From: a bacterium
Lineage (GTDB): Bacteria > Verrucomicrobiota > Verrucomicrobiia > Limisphaerales > J093
Assembly: GCA_021780105.1 (NCBI GenBank)
Contig: JAJXZJ010000064.1
Span: 1 to 64,000, forward strand
Length of the DNA: 64,000 nt
Direction of reading: 5' to 3'
The position numbers and the translations under genes are program-made. The notes under the pieces were generated by a model, which was given only the letters and a program-made list of their open reading frames with translations, was not told where the DNA came from and did no database searches. Below are positions 47,348 through 55,519 of the stretch, piece after piece. Numbering within the stretch: the stretch's first letter is position 1; every line of letters starts with the position of its first letter.

Positions 47348-47425
47348 GCCGGATTTCTGAGTCCGGCGCGGGGATAGAACGTTCAGCGGACTACAAGTCC
47401 GCGATGCGGCAGAGTGCAACTCTGC
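47348..47425. repeat. Cluster of three small stem-loops (REP-like)
   Basis: Three short perfect hairpins in 78 bp: GCCGGA/TCCGGC with an 8-nt loop (47348-47367), GCGGACT-ACA-AGTCCGC (47386-47402) and GCAGAGT-GCA-ACTCTGC (47409-47425). The last two have the same 7-3-7 architecture and are spaced by 6 bp. No U-tract follows. The layout resembles REP/BIME elements and lies directly after the propeller gene. Confidence 0.5.
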
Positions 47426-47825
47426 GCTACGAAGGACCCTTCCAGCATGAACTGGACGGGAGGTGCCGCCCAAGCCAAACGTGGAATCGTCCCAAGCTGT
47501 TCGAAATGAACTTGAGAGGGGTGACCATCGCTATTGCGATTGCTGCGCACGGTTTTGGACTATCAAGTTCGACCTTGACGGCGGCTTCGCGGAAGTGGGC
47601 GATGGCGGTTGCGCCGTTGGCGGGTTGGTCGTCTGGGCGCTTGCCGTGCTGACCAGAGCGAGACAAGCAGCATGGTGCCAACGAGGATGAGAAACACCTC
47701 CCGGCCAAAATGCCAATGGCCAATCCGTTGCATAGTGTGGGACGGAGGCTAAACCGAAGGCGCTCACGGGCAGCAAGACTTTCAGTGGTGGCAACGCGGT
47801 TTCTTTTCGGCTTGGCAGATTCCCT
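47426..47825. other. Intergenic region without a supported gene
   Basis: About 400 bp between the hairpin cluster and the next gene. Minus-strand open frames are present but have no recognised domain; one contains a Thr/Pro/Ser-rich stretch only. No promoter motif stands out. Confidence 0.4.
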
Positions 47826-48770
47826 ATGCCGGGCGAAGACTGGCGCCGTCAACACATGGAAACCCAAGCTGGCGATCACAAGGCAGTTCACGGCAACCCG
47901 GCGGCGGCCTGCCGCGGAGGGGTCATTTTGCTCGGCGCTTCGCTGCTTGGCGCCATCATTCGTGCGTCGCCACTCTTGCGATCCCGCTTCGAGAACAACA
48001 TGACGGTTGGGATCTGGCCGATCACGCTCTGGGGGGTGTTTCCGTTGGGCGCCTGGCTTGGTTGCTGGCTGCCGGCCCGCGTGCGCGGACGCCCTACCCT
48101 TCTCGCTGGTGCTCGCGGATTGCTCACGGGCATCGTGACCGGCCTGGTCGCCGGTCTGGCGATCGTCGCCTGCCTCCATGCTTGGGAACTGTGCAGCTTG
48201 ATCAGCGAGCGCCACAGCGGCGGCTACGCGTCCTACCGCGTGTCCGTGATCCGGTCATTTCTTCATGACTTGTGGCCCATGATGAAGGCCCAAGCCCTGG
48301 CGATGGGCATCGTGGTCACGGTCTGGGCGTTGCGGGACTGCCGGCACACCCCGGCGTCAATGCCAGTGGCGGACTCCGCGGCCAGCCCGTGGACGCCGCG
48401 ATTCAGCCTTACCCACATGCGGATCGCGTTGGTGATCGCCGGCGGACTGGCGGTCTTCGGCGGCGTCCTGGTTTTCACGGAACGCGCCGAAATCAGCAAG
48501 GTGTTGGTCGTGGCGGCGGGCGCTCTCGGCACGGTGGTGATCGGCCCGTGGATGGGCCCGTTGGCAAATCCCGGCGCGAGTACGGGAGGTTTGGCGCTGC
48601 GGGCCACGGCCATCGGCCTGCCGCTGCTGATGCTTTCGCTGGTGCCGTTTCGGCGCGGCAACCATTTGGCCACTTTGCGGAAACTGACGCTGGCCTGGTG
48701 CGGCTACATCACCGCCATCCTCTTCTGGGTCTATCTTGGGATCATGGTGCTGGGCCACTCGCTGGGTTGA
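47826..48770 (+). CDS. Hypothetical multi-pass membrane protein
   Basis: 314 residues with about eight hydrophobic segments (GVILLGASLLGAIIR, IWPITLWGVFPLGAWLGCWL, GLLTGIVTGLVAGLAIVACL, ALAMGIVVTVWALRD, IALVIAGGLAVFGGVLVF, VLVVAAGALGTVVIG, ALRATAIGLPLLMLSLVPF, ITAILFWVYLGIMVLGHSLG). I do not recognise the family. The exact start is uncertain: ATG at 47826 or 47856; the hydrophobic part begins near residue 32. No operon partners. Confidence 0.6.
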   Translation: MPGEDWRRQHMETQAGDHKAVHGNPAAACRGGVILLGASLLGAIIRASPLLRSRFENNMTVGIWPITLWGVFPLGAWLGCWLPARVRGRPTLLAGARGLLTGIVTGLVAGLAIVACLHAWELCSLISERHSGGYASYRVSVIRSFLHDLWPMMKAQALAMGIVVTVWALRDCRHTPASMPVADSAASPWTPRFSLTHMRIALVIAGGLAVFGGVLVFTERAEISKVLVVAAGALGTVVIGPWMGPLANPGASTGGLALRATAIGLPLLMLSLVPFRRGNHLATLRKLTLAWCGYITAILFWVYLGIMVLGHSLG

Positions 48771-48903
48771 TCACCCGCCGGATGATTTGTTTCCCCCTGC
48801 TTTCGTTCCCCCGGCAGCGGCGTCAGCATGAGGCTGAACCCGGAACCGAAAGGGTTGATGCAACTCAACGAATCCGGCGTGGTGCGAGGGTACCTTGACT
48901 TGC

Positions 48904-49130
48904 ATGAGGACGTTGGCTGAAACGCCGGCCGCAGTGAAAACGGCGCATTTGACGGCGAAGTCTCCGCTCCCACGCGAACACGGAGCCTGGGCGGTCCTGC
49001 TGGTGCCGTTCGCGACCGCTGTCGGCATCAGCAGCAAACTCACGCCACCTGTCGGCCTGCTGCTGGTCAGCGTGCTTTGCTTCTTCATGGCGCGGGCCAC
49101 CGCGGCGGGCACGGCAGAAGCGGCGTTTTG
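48904..49130 (+). pseudogene. YwiC-like protein fragment
   Basis: From the ATG at 48904 the reading shows the characteristic start of YwiC-like membrane proteins (PREHGAWAVLLVPFATAVGI, then LLLVSVLCFFMARAT). The similarity stops near 49100-49130, where a coding-like continuation is lost. Full-length relatives have about 230-250 residues, so at least half is missing. Decayed or truncated gene. Confidence 0.6.
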
Positions 49131-49223
49131 TCCCCCGCACCACGCAACGCGATCACCCACTGCCCGTCGCGCCAACTGGCTTGCCCAGGTGCGCGCGCCC
49201 GTCAGACCCAAGGGAAGCCGCGG

Positions 49224-49394
49224 ACGCAATGGAATTTCCACTATCTCTGGATGCCGCTGACGATCAGCAACGGCAAACGGTGACTTCCCGTGCCCAAGGA
49301 ATGGACCCTCGACATCGCAACCGGCGAGGCGGCGATTGTCCGGCAGCCCCGCACGCAGCCGCCAACGCCCATTCTGTGGTCGAAGGCAGCCTGA
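49224..49394 (+). pseudogene. C-terminal remnant of an unidentified gene with an in-frame stop
   Basis: One plus-strand frame reads TQWNFHYLWMPLTISNGKR, then TGA (49281-49283), then in the same frame LPVPKEWTLDIATGEAAIV and further codons to TGA at 49392-49394. It looks like a split coding remnant. The source family is not identified. Together with the YwiC fragment it makes 48.9-49.4 kb a gene-remnant zone. Confidence 0.35.
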
Positions 49395-49581
49395 CCCCGA
49401 ACTCATAGCAGCGCCCGCGCCCGTCCGGGGGGATGGCTGGAGGCGCCTCGCGTCCAGCGCGTTTCGCGCGGGCTGACGTCCCGAACCGGCGGAACGACCC
49501 GGTACCCGAAGTCTTCCGTGAGGGCGCGGAAACAGGGCCGCGAGGCGCGGGCACTTCCCCAAACCAATTGGGTTTTCAAGC

Positions 49582-52215
49582 TCAGCCCAGCCTGCCCAGT
49601 TGCTGCAACCGCAGCACCAGTCCACCGGCTTTTCTTGAAGCCGGCAGGTCCGCCACGAACTCCGCGACCCAGTCGTTGTGGCCCTCCGGATCCACCAACA
49701 TTTGCTGGACACGCCAGGTCTGCTTGTCTTCCGAAGGCCTCACATAGGTGTGGCGGAGGTTACGCGCCTCGGGTGTAAGCAGCAGTTGCTCGTGGTCAGC
49801 AAGGTAGTCGTCCATGAGTTGCGCCAACCGGCCGGCAGTCCAAGGCTGTTCGTCCGCAGGACAGGGGTTTCCACTCACCCCATTCCCCTCCTCCACTGGG
49901 GGGGAAGCTGTCCGGAGCTCGGGTGAGGGGGATTCGGCCAACGACTCCAGCGCCGCCTCGTAATCCCCAATCACCAGTCCGCGCAGGAACGTAAAGATAC
50001 GATTGCGAATCGCCGCCGTGAAAGCCTTCGGGTCACGGGTGATGTCCGCCGCGGCATCTTCCGCACCAGGCGGACGCAGCTCCATGCCGGTATCCTTCGC
50101 CCGATCGGCGGCCAGGCGGCGCTCATAGTCCGGGTCGCGCATCTTTTCCCACTCGTCGAGCAGGCTGGAATCCACCGCGCGGATCAGCGTGCCAAGGTAA
50201 AGCTCCATCTCGCGCACGGCGTCGTTCTTGGCGGCATCGGGGACGGTTTGCTTGAGCACCTTGTAAACGCTGTTGAGGTGCCGGAGCAACAGACCTTCGG
50301 CGCGCTGGAGTTCGTAGTCACGGATGTAGTCGGCGAAGGAGCGGAAGTTCTCGAACATCTCCCGCGCGATGCTTTTCGGCCGGATGTTCTCCTGCCCAAC
50401 CCACGGGTGCTTGTCGGCAAAGGCGTTAAACGTGGAATAAACAAACTCACGGTTCGGCTTGGGGTATTCGAGGTCCTCCAACCGCGCCATGCGTTCCTCA
50501 TATTCGATGCCTTCGGCCTTCATTGCCACCACTGCCTGGCCTTTCACCTTGTCGAGTTGTTTGCGGAGGATAAGGTCGGGGTCTTCGAGGATGGATTCCA
50601 CGAGCGTCAGCAGCACGAGCGCGTAGTCTTCCTGCTCGGGGTTCACCAGCGGCAGCGTCTCGATGAGGTAAAGCGAGAGCGTCTGGTCCATCGAGAAATC
50701 GTCCTGCAACGCAACGTTCACGCGAAGCTTCCGTTCGTTGCCGCCAACGATTTCAATGATCTTCCTCTCCACCAGCGACCGGAATAATTGCCACGCGCGC
50801 TTCGTGTGCTCTTTCTTCTGCCGCGGCGAATCGTGGCAGTCGCGGATCAACTGCTGCATCGCGCGACAGCCGTCGCCCTCCCGGCTGAGCACGTTCAACA
50901 GCATCGCGTGCGACACCTGGAAACGCGATTGCAGCCGCTCCGGCGGCGACGTCATCAGCCGCTGAAACGTCTTCACGTCCCAGTTCACGAAGTTGTGGTC
51001 CGGCGGCCGGCGCTTCACAACTTTCTTGCCGTCGCGTTTTGCCTTTTCTTCCAGCTTAAGATTCTCAACGACGTGTTCCGGTGCCTGCGCCACCACCCAG
51101 CCCTTGTCGTCGAATCCCTTCCGCCCCGCCCGGCCGCTGATCTGGTGAAAATCGCGCGCGCTGAGGATGCCGGTCTTCTGCCCGTCGAACTTGCACAGCC
51201 GGGTGAAGAGCACGGTGCGGATCGGCACGTTGACGCCCACGCCCAGCGTGTCCGTGCCGCAGATGATTTTGAGCAAGCCCTGCTGCGCGAGTTGCTCGAT
51301 CAGCACGCGATACTTTGGCAGCAACCCGGCGTGATGAATCCCGATCCCGTGTTTGAGCCACTTGCGGATTTCCGGTCCGTAGGGGCTGCCGAATTTGAAC
51401 CCGGCGATCTCGTTCGCGATCTGGTTTTTCTCCTCGCGCGTGCAGACGTTGATGCTCGTGAAATCCTGCGCGCTTTGCGCCGCGTCCGCCTGCGTGAAAT
51501 GGACCACGTAAACCGGCGCCTTGCCCTCGGCGGCGAGCTTTTCCAGCGTCGGCGCCAGTGGAATCTCGGAGTAGGTAAACTCCAGCGGCACCGGCCGCTC
51601 GGTGGATTTCACCGCCGCCGTCGCGCGGCCGGTGCGTTTCGTCAACTCCTGCTCGAAAAACTCCGTCTCGCCCAGCGTCGCCGACATGAGCAGAAACCGC
51701 GCTTGCGGCAACGTCAGCAATGGCACCTGCCACGCCACGCCGCGCTCGCGGTCGGCATACCAGTGGAACTCGTCCATCACCACGTCGTCCACGTCTGCGG
51801 CTTCGCCGTCACGCAAGGCAATGTTGGCGAGGATTTCCGCGGTGCAGCACAGGATGGGCGCATCGTGATTCACCGTGGCGTCACCGGTGGACAGGCCCAC
51901 GTTGTCCGGCCCGAACTCGCGACACAGGTCGCGCCACTTCTCGTTCACCAGCGCCTTGATCGGACACGTATAAACCGAGCGCCGTCCCCGCGCGAGTGAG
52001 GCGAAATGCAGCGCCATCGCCACGAGCGATTTGCCGGAGCCAGTGGGCGTGTTCAGGATGACGTTCTTCCCCTCGAACAATTCGAGCACCGCTTCCTCCT
52101 GCGCCGGATAAAGCGTCAGCCGCCGGCTGGCGACGTAATCGAGGAACCGCCCAAGCAGGACGTCGCTGCTGGCGTCCTCCTCGCGCGGCAGAAGGTCGTA
52201 AAGCGTGGTGGCCAC
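49582..52215 (-). CDS. DEAD/DEAH-box helicase (Ski2-like, DUF3516 type)
   Basis: 877 residues, a superfamily 2 helicase: motif I TPTGSGKS (G59-S63), DEFH box (148-151), motif [12 protein letters not shown], and motif [18 protein letters not shown]. The helicase core (about 1-430) is followed by a helical domain of the DUF3516 kind ([86 protein letters not shown]). Bacterial relatives of this type are found in Actinobacteria and Verrucomicrobia; RNA unwinding is likely but unproven. Around residues 763-781 the coding sequence contains an embedded palindromic repeat that encodes a Pro/Ser/Glu linker (see 49874-49927). Confidence 0.9.
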   Translation of the reverse strand: MATTLYDLLPREEDASSDVLLGRFLDYVASRRLTLYPAQEEAVLELFEGKNVILNTPTGSGKSLVAMALHFASLARGRRSVYTCPIKALVNEKWRDLCREFGPDNVGLSTGDATVNHDAPILCCTAEILANIALRDGEAADVDDVVMDEFHWYADRERGVAWQVPLLTLPQARFLLMSATLGETEFFEQELTKRTGRATAAVKSTERPVPLEFTYSEIPLAPTLEKLAAEGKAPVYVVHFTQADAAQSAQDFTSINVCTREEKNQIANEIAGFKFGSPYGPEIRKWLKHGIGIHHAGLLPKYRVLIEQLAQQGLLKIICGTDTLGVGVNVPIRTVLFTRLCKFDGQKTGILSARDFHQISGRAGRKGFDDKGWVVAQAPEHVVENLKLEEKAKRDGKKVVKRRPPDHNFVNWDVKTFQRLMTSPPERLQSRFQVSHAMLLNVLSREGDGCRAMQQLIRDCHDSPRQKKEHTKRAWQLFRSLVERKIIEIVGGNERKLRVNVALQDDFSMDQTLSLYLIETLPLVNPEQEDYALVLLTLVESILEDPDLILRKQLDKVKGQAVVAMKAEGIEYEERMARLEDLEYPKPNREFVYSTFNAFADKHPWVGQENIRPKSIAREMFENFRSFADYIRDYELQRAEGLLLRHLNSVYKVLKQTVPDAAKNDAVREMELYLGTLIRAVDSSLLDEWEKMRDPDYERRLAADRAKDTGMELRPPGAEDAAADITRDPKAFTAAIRNRIFTFLRGLVIGDYEAALESLAESPSPELRTASPPVEEGNGVSGNPCPADEQPWTAGRLAQLMDDYLADHEQLLLTPEARNLRHTYVRPSEDKQTWRVQQMLVDPEGHNDWVAEFVADLPASRKAGGLVLRLQQLGRLG
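49874..49927. repeat. Palindromic repeat inside the helicase gene
   Basis: On the plus strand CTCACCC (49874-49880) pairs with GGGTGAG (49921-49927) as outer arms. Inside are TTCCCC...GGGGAA and an AGCTGTCCGGAGCT-type palindrome, giving a cruciform-like structure of about 54 bp. It is in frame in the helicase gene and encodes a segment rich in Pro, Ser, Glu and Gly ([15 protein letters not shown]). The composition differs from the flanking helical domain, which suggests insertion of a mobile palindromic element that keeps the frame. Confidence 0.55.
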
Positions 52216-52282
52216 GGCGGAAAGGCTACCGGCTGCCGCCTCGGTTGAGAAGGAAGATAAGGCCAGGGCGCGCGTGTTCCCG

Positions 52283-53362
52283 TCATATAAGGCCGATGGC
52301 GGGGACTAATTGTGTCAGGCCGGGCCGCGAGGGCGCGATGGCGGGCAACTGCAACCGCGCCCAGAAGAACTGGCCCCGCCGGAACTCCACCCGTGTGGCT
52401 TCGAGCTGGCCCGCGAGGGCACGGACGAGGCGCAGTCCGATGCCCAAGCCGTCCTGCAATCCCGCGGGTGATTGGCCGGGACGGTTGCCCACCAGGATCA
52501 CCAGCCGGCGGCCGCGCCGCTTCACGCGGAACAGAATGTCGCCCTCGCCGTGCTTCAGGGCATTGGTCAGCAGGTTGAAAAGCATCTGCTTCAAGGCGCC
52601 GCAGTCTGTCCAGGCCACCATGCCATCCGAACAGAACCAGCGCAGGCGGCGGCCTTCCGCCTCCGCCAGCCGCGAAAACGGCTCGAGGATGTCCGCCAGG
52701 CAGCCGTCGAGGATCAGCGTTTCCGGGTGCATTTCCAACCGGCCCTGTTCGGCCCGGGCGATGGTCAGGGCGGTTTCGACATAATTCGAGAGCCGCGCGA
52801 GTTCGTCCTCCAGTTCCTCGGCCAGCTCGGGCGACATGGAGGCGGCATTGCTCTCCACGCGCAGCCGGATCAACTGGAGCGGCGTGCGCAGTTCGTGCGC
52901 CACCTGGGCGGTGTATTCTCGCAGGTGGGCAAAGGAGGTTTCCAGCCGGCCCAGAAGCTCGTTGAAATGCCGGACCAGTTCGCCGATTTCCGGGTCGGCA
53001 TCGGGCGCCGTGAGCCGCTCGGCCAGCGTCGTGGCGCCGAGGTGGGCAAGCTGCTGGTTGACCTCGCGGACGGGGCGGGTGGACTTGCGGGCGATCCAGT
53101 GCGCGGCGAGAATAGACAGGCCCACAAGCGGGAGTCCGACGATCACCCAGAAGCCGATCAGTTCGTGGAGAATGTCACGCACCTCCCGTTCGGTGAAGCT
53201 GCCATGCAGGATCCAGTCCGGGTGCGCCGGGTGCGTGCGCTCCCATTTTTCCTGGCGCAATTCATAGTCCAGGTGCCACAGGCCCGACACCGCCAACACC
53301 GTGACGACGACCAGCAGACTCACGGCGAACCAGAGCGTCAGGCGCCAGCGCAGCGATTTCAT
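52283..53362 (-). CDS. Sensor histidine kinase
   Basis: 359 residues. Two transmembrane helices ([18 protein letters not shown], about 11-28; [20 protein letters not shown], about 71-90) with a short periplasmic loop between them, a HAMP region (about 91-145), the phosphoacceptor H156 in [12 protein letters not shown], and an ATPase domain with N-box [14 protein letters not shown], a modified G1 box VGNRPGQ and G2 box GLGIGL. The periplasmic sensor is only about 40 residues, as in metal- or envelope-stress kinases of the Cus/Qse group. Its ATG overlaps the stop of the response regulator as ATGA. Confidence 0.94.
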   Translation of the reverse strand: MKSLRWRLTLWFAVSLLVVVTVLAVSGLWHLDYELRQEKWERTHPAHPDWILHGSFTEREVRDILHELIGFWVIVGLPLVGLSILAAHWIARKSTRPVREVNQQLAHLGATTLAERLTAPDADPEIGELVRHFNELLGRLETSFAHLREYTAQVAHELRTPLQLIRLRVESNAASMSPELAEELEDELARLSNYVETALTIARAEQGRLEMHPETLILDGCLADILEPFSRLAEAEGRRLRWFCSDGMVAWTDCGALKQMLFNLLTNALKHGEGDILFRVKRRGRRLVILVGNRPGQSPAGLQDGLGIGLRLVRALAGQLEATRVEFRRGQFFWARLQLPAIAPSRPGLTQLVPAIGLI

Positions 53363-54039
53363 GGCGCGTTCGGCGGGACCAGCGCAAACCCCACGCCACG
53401 CAGCGTGCGGATGAACGACGGCTCGCCCGGTTGATCAATCTTCGCGCGCAGGTAATTGATGTAAACGTTCACCACGTTCGTCCCGCCGTCGAAATGCTGG
53501 TCCCAGACATGCTCGACGATGGCGGTCTTGGAAACGGTTTTCGGCGACGCCTGGGCGAGAAATTCAAGCAGGGCAAACTCGCGGTTGGTCAACCCGATCT
53601 CGCGTCCTCCCCGACGAACTGAACGCGCCACCAGGTCCAATTCCAGATCCCCCACGCGCAGGGTGTGACGGACCTGCCCCCGCTGGCGGCGGGCCAGCGC
53701 CCGCAGCCGCGCGAGCAGTTCGTCGAGGGAAAACGGCTTGACCAGATAATCGTCGGCACCGGCGTCCAGACCGGCGACGCGGTCCCGCACTTCCCCCCGC
53801 GCGGTGATAAGAATGACCGGCACGCTCACGCCGCGACGACGCAGTCCGCGCACCAAGGTGACGCCATCGAGTTGCGGCATCATAATATCAAGCACCAGCG
53901 CCTCGAAGGGGCCGTTTTCCGCCGCCCACCGGGCCTCGGCGCCGTCGTGCGCGCAGTCCACGACATGCCCGGCCTGCCTTAGCCCGGTCGCCAGGTGGCG
54001 CAGCAATTTCGGATCGTCTTCCGCCAGGAGCAGTTTCAT
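53359..54039 (-). CDS. OmpR-family response regulator
   Basis: 226 residues. Receiver domain with phosphoacceptor D51 (LVLDIMMPQLDG), acidic pocket (AEDDP) and K101 (YLVKPF), followed by a winged-helix DNA-binding domain (LTNREFALLEFLAQ, VWDQHFDGGTNVVNVYINYLRAKID, TLRGVGFAL). It pairs with the kinase 4 bp downstream. The 11-bp-period direct repeats upstream of the rubrerythrin gene (55335-55361) are a plausible binding site. First gene of the kinase-regulator pair, 71 bp after the DUF2231 gene. Confidence 0.95.
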   Translation of the reverse strand: MKLLLAEDDPKLLRHLATGLRQAGHVVDCAHDGAEARWAAENGPFEALVLDIMMPQLDGVTLVRGLRRRGVSVPVILITARGEVRDRVAGLDAGADDYLVKPFSLDELLARLRALARRQRGQVRHTLRVGDLELDLVARSVRRGGREIGLTNREFALLEFLAQASPKTVSKTAIVEHVWDQHFDGGTNVVNVYINYLRAKIDQPGEPSFIRTLRGVGFALVPPNAP

Positions 54040-54110
54040 ACCAGCTTGCCTGTGCCCGCCATCCTAGCGGAAATGCAAGCCGGTTTGAACTGCAAAGAAA
54101 CGCCGCCGGC

Positions 54111-54653
54111 CTAATCGTGGTCCTGCCCGCCGGCGCCGGTTTCGGGATGGGCGGCGGTGGCAATGGCTTCCAATTGGCCGTCCGCGACGCCGGCGGTTGC
54201 CGCGCCCGCCACGCCCGTGCCGTGTTGAAACACCAGCGCGCCACCGCGATGGCCGGTTTCATAGACGGACCAGGACGCCGCGCCCGCCATGAGCGCCGCC
54301 GCCACGGCGACACCCCGTGCGGCGCGGGGAAACCGCACGAGCAACGCGGACGCCACCGCGGCAAACGCGGCGATGGCGGCCAGCGTCAGCGTTCGTTCGG
54401 CCCACTCCTCGTGCGCGTCAAGCAAGGCGGTCACCTGGGACGACTGGCTTTCCACCAGGCCGCCGTCCGATTTACCGGTTTGGACGGCCGCCCACGCCCC
54501 CAACGCGCCCAGTCCCAGCAACACCGCTGCGAAGGCAGGCACGTAACCTTTGCGCCAGAACACCGCGAGGACGGCCGCGGCGGCGCCAAGCAGGATCAGC
54601 ACCACCGGAAAATGCACCACGGCGGGATGCAACGGGTCAGGCATCAGGTTCAT
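54111..54653 (-). CDS. DUF2231 membrane protein
   Basis: 180 residues from the ATG at 54653 (MNLMPDPLHPAVVHF); GTG 54677, ATG 54659 and ATG 54644 are alternative starts. Four hydrophobic segments (HPAVVHFPVVLILLGAAAAV, VPAFAAVLLGLGALGAWAAV, TLTLAAIAAFAAVASALLV, GVAVAAALMAGAASWSVYETGHRGG). The HPxxVHFP motif near the N-terminus and the conserved His/Gly in ETGHRGG are features of DUF2231, often linked to metal or heme/redox functions. It lies between rubrerythrin and the two-component system, which supports a shared stress or redox role. Confidence 0.8.
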   Translation of the reverse strand: MNLMPDPLHPAVVHFPVVLILLGAAAAVLAVFWRKGYVPAFAAVLLGLGALGAWAAVQTGKSDGGLVESQSSQVTALLDAHEEWAERTLTLAAIAAFAAVASALLVRFPRAARGVAVAAALMAGAASWSVYETGHRGGALVFQHGTGVAGAATAGVADGQLEAIATAAHPETGAGGQDHD

Positions 54654-54692
54654 AGGCATTAAGAGGTGGGCGGCCACGGTGACGCCGGAACA

Positions 54693-55298
54693 TCAGTCGA
54701 TGCGGACGTAATTGCTCACCGGTTCACGACAACTCGGGCAGCTCCCGTCCGGAAGCTTGGTGGTGGTGTAGCCGCAGACCATGCAGACAAAGAGCGGCTG
54801 GTCGGCGTTTTGAGCGAGGTTGTCGAGGGCGGCCTGGTAAAGTTTGGCGTGCTCGCCTTCGGCCTTGAGTGCGTAGAGGAAGGTGCGGACGGCTTCCTTG
54901 GCGCCGTCCTTCTTGGCCAGCGCCAGGAACTCCGGATACATCGTGTCGCGCTCGTAGGTTTCGCCTTTGATGGCGGCGCGGAGATTGTCGGCGGTGGTGC
55001 CAGGCTTCACTTCGTCGAGTTGGAAGTCCTTGACCTTGCCACCAAGCGCCAGGATCGTCTTCTTGTGGCTCTCCTTATGCACCGATTCCGCCCTGGCTGC
55101 CGCCCGGAACAGACGGGCGGCGTAGGTCTTGCCTTCCGCATCGGCCGTCTTGGCAAACGCCTCGTAGCGATGCTGGGCGTTGGACTCGCCCTGGAAGGCG
55201 GCGTTGAGGTTGTTGAGCGTCTGGTCGGAGACCTTCGCCTGGGTCGAGGTAACCGCCGCGAGCGCGGCGCCGATAAATAGAATAAACAGTTTTTTCAT
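54693..55298 (-). CDS. Exported rubrerythrin
   Basis: 201 residues. Unlike typical cytosolic rubrerythrins, it starts with a Sec signal peptide (MKKLFILFIGAALAAVTSTQA). The ferritin-like diiron domain has E38 (QGESNA), E71 and H74 (AESVH), E113 and E116 (KGETYE) and E147 and H150 (AEGEH). The C-terminal rubredoxin-like domain has C172-x2-C175 and C187-x2-C190. Rubrerythrin reduces hydrogen peroxide using electrons from rubredoxin. Export would place this activity in the periplasm, which is unusual. Genes for DUF2231 and a two-component system follow downstream. Confidence 0.93.
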   Translation of the reverse strand: MKKLFILFIGAALAAVTSTQAKVSDQTLNNLNAAFQGESNAQHRYEAFAKTADAEGKTYAARLFRAAARAESVHKESHKKTILALGGKVKDFQLDEVKPGTTADNLRAAIKGETYERDTMYPEFLALAKKDGAKEAVRTFLYALKAEGEHAKLYQAALDNLAQNADQPLFVCMVCGYTTTKLPDGSCPSCREPVSNYVRID

Positions 55299-55334
55299 AC
55301 GCGCTCAGCATGGCACACCGTCCATTGGAAAACC

Positions 55335-55361
55335 GTTAGCCGGAGGTTAGAAATTTTTAAG
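55335..55361 (-). promoter_or_regulatory. Three-copy 11-bp-period direct repeat upstream of the rubrerythrin series
   Basis: On the coding (minus) strand the order is CTTAA, CTAAC, CTAAC, each separated by 6 bp, giving a strict 11-bp period (plus-strand positions 55357, 55346, 55335). Tandem 5-bp repeats at one-turn spacing are the usual layout of OmpR-family response regulator sites. It lies 37-63 bp before the rubrerythrin start codon, with its own OmpR-type regulator two genes downstream. Confidence 0.5.
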
Positions 55362-55519
55362 AAAGCCGCGGGGTGGTTGAATGCAATTCCGTCCCCTGGA
55401 CCGCTCGAATAGCGGTCACACTCCATTTTCGCCGGTTGCGCGGCACCGGACTTTGGACCGTGGGGGGGTAAAGGACCGGGCTTGGATTGGCCCATCGAAG
55501 CCAGGCCGCCTGGCCGGAT

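Noticed and set aside
47531-47794. An 87-codon minus-strand frame with a TTNPPTAQPPSP stretch
   Set aside because: Low-complexity only, no domain, no ribosome site, and overlapping frames in other directions are equally open.
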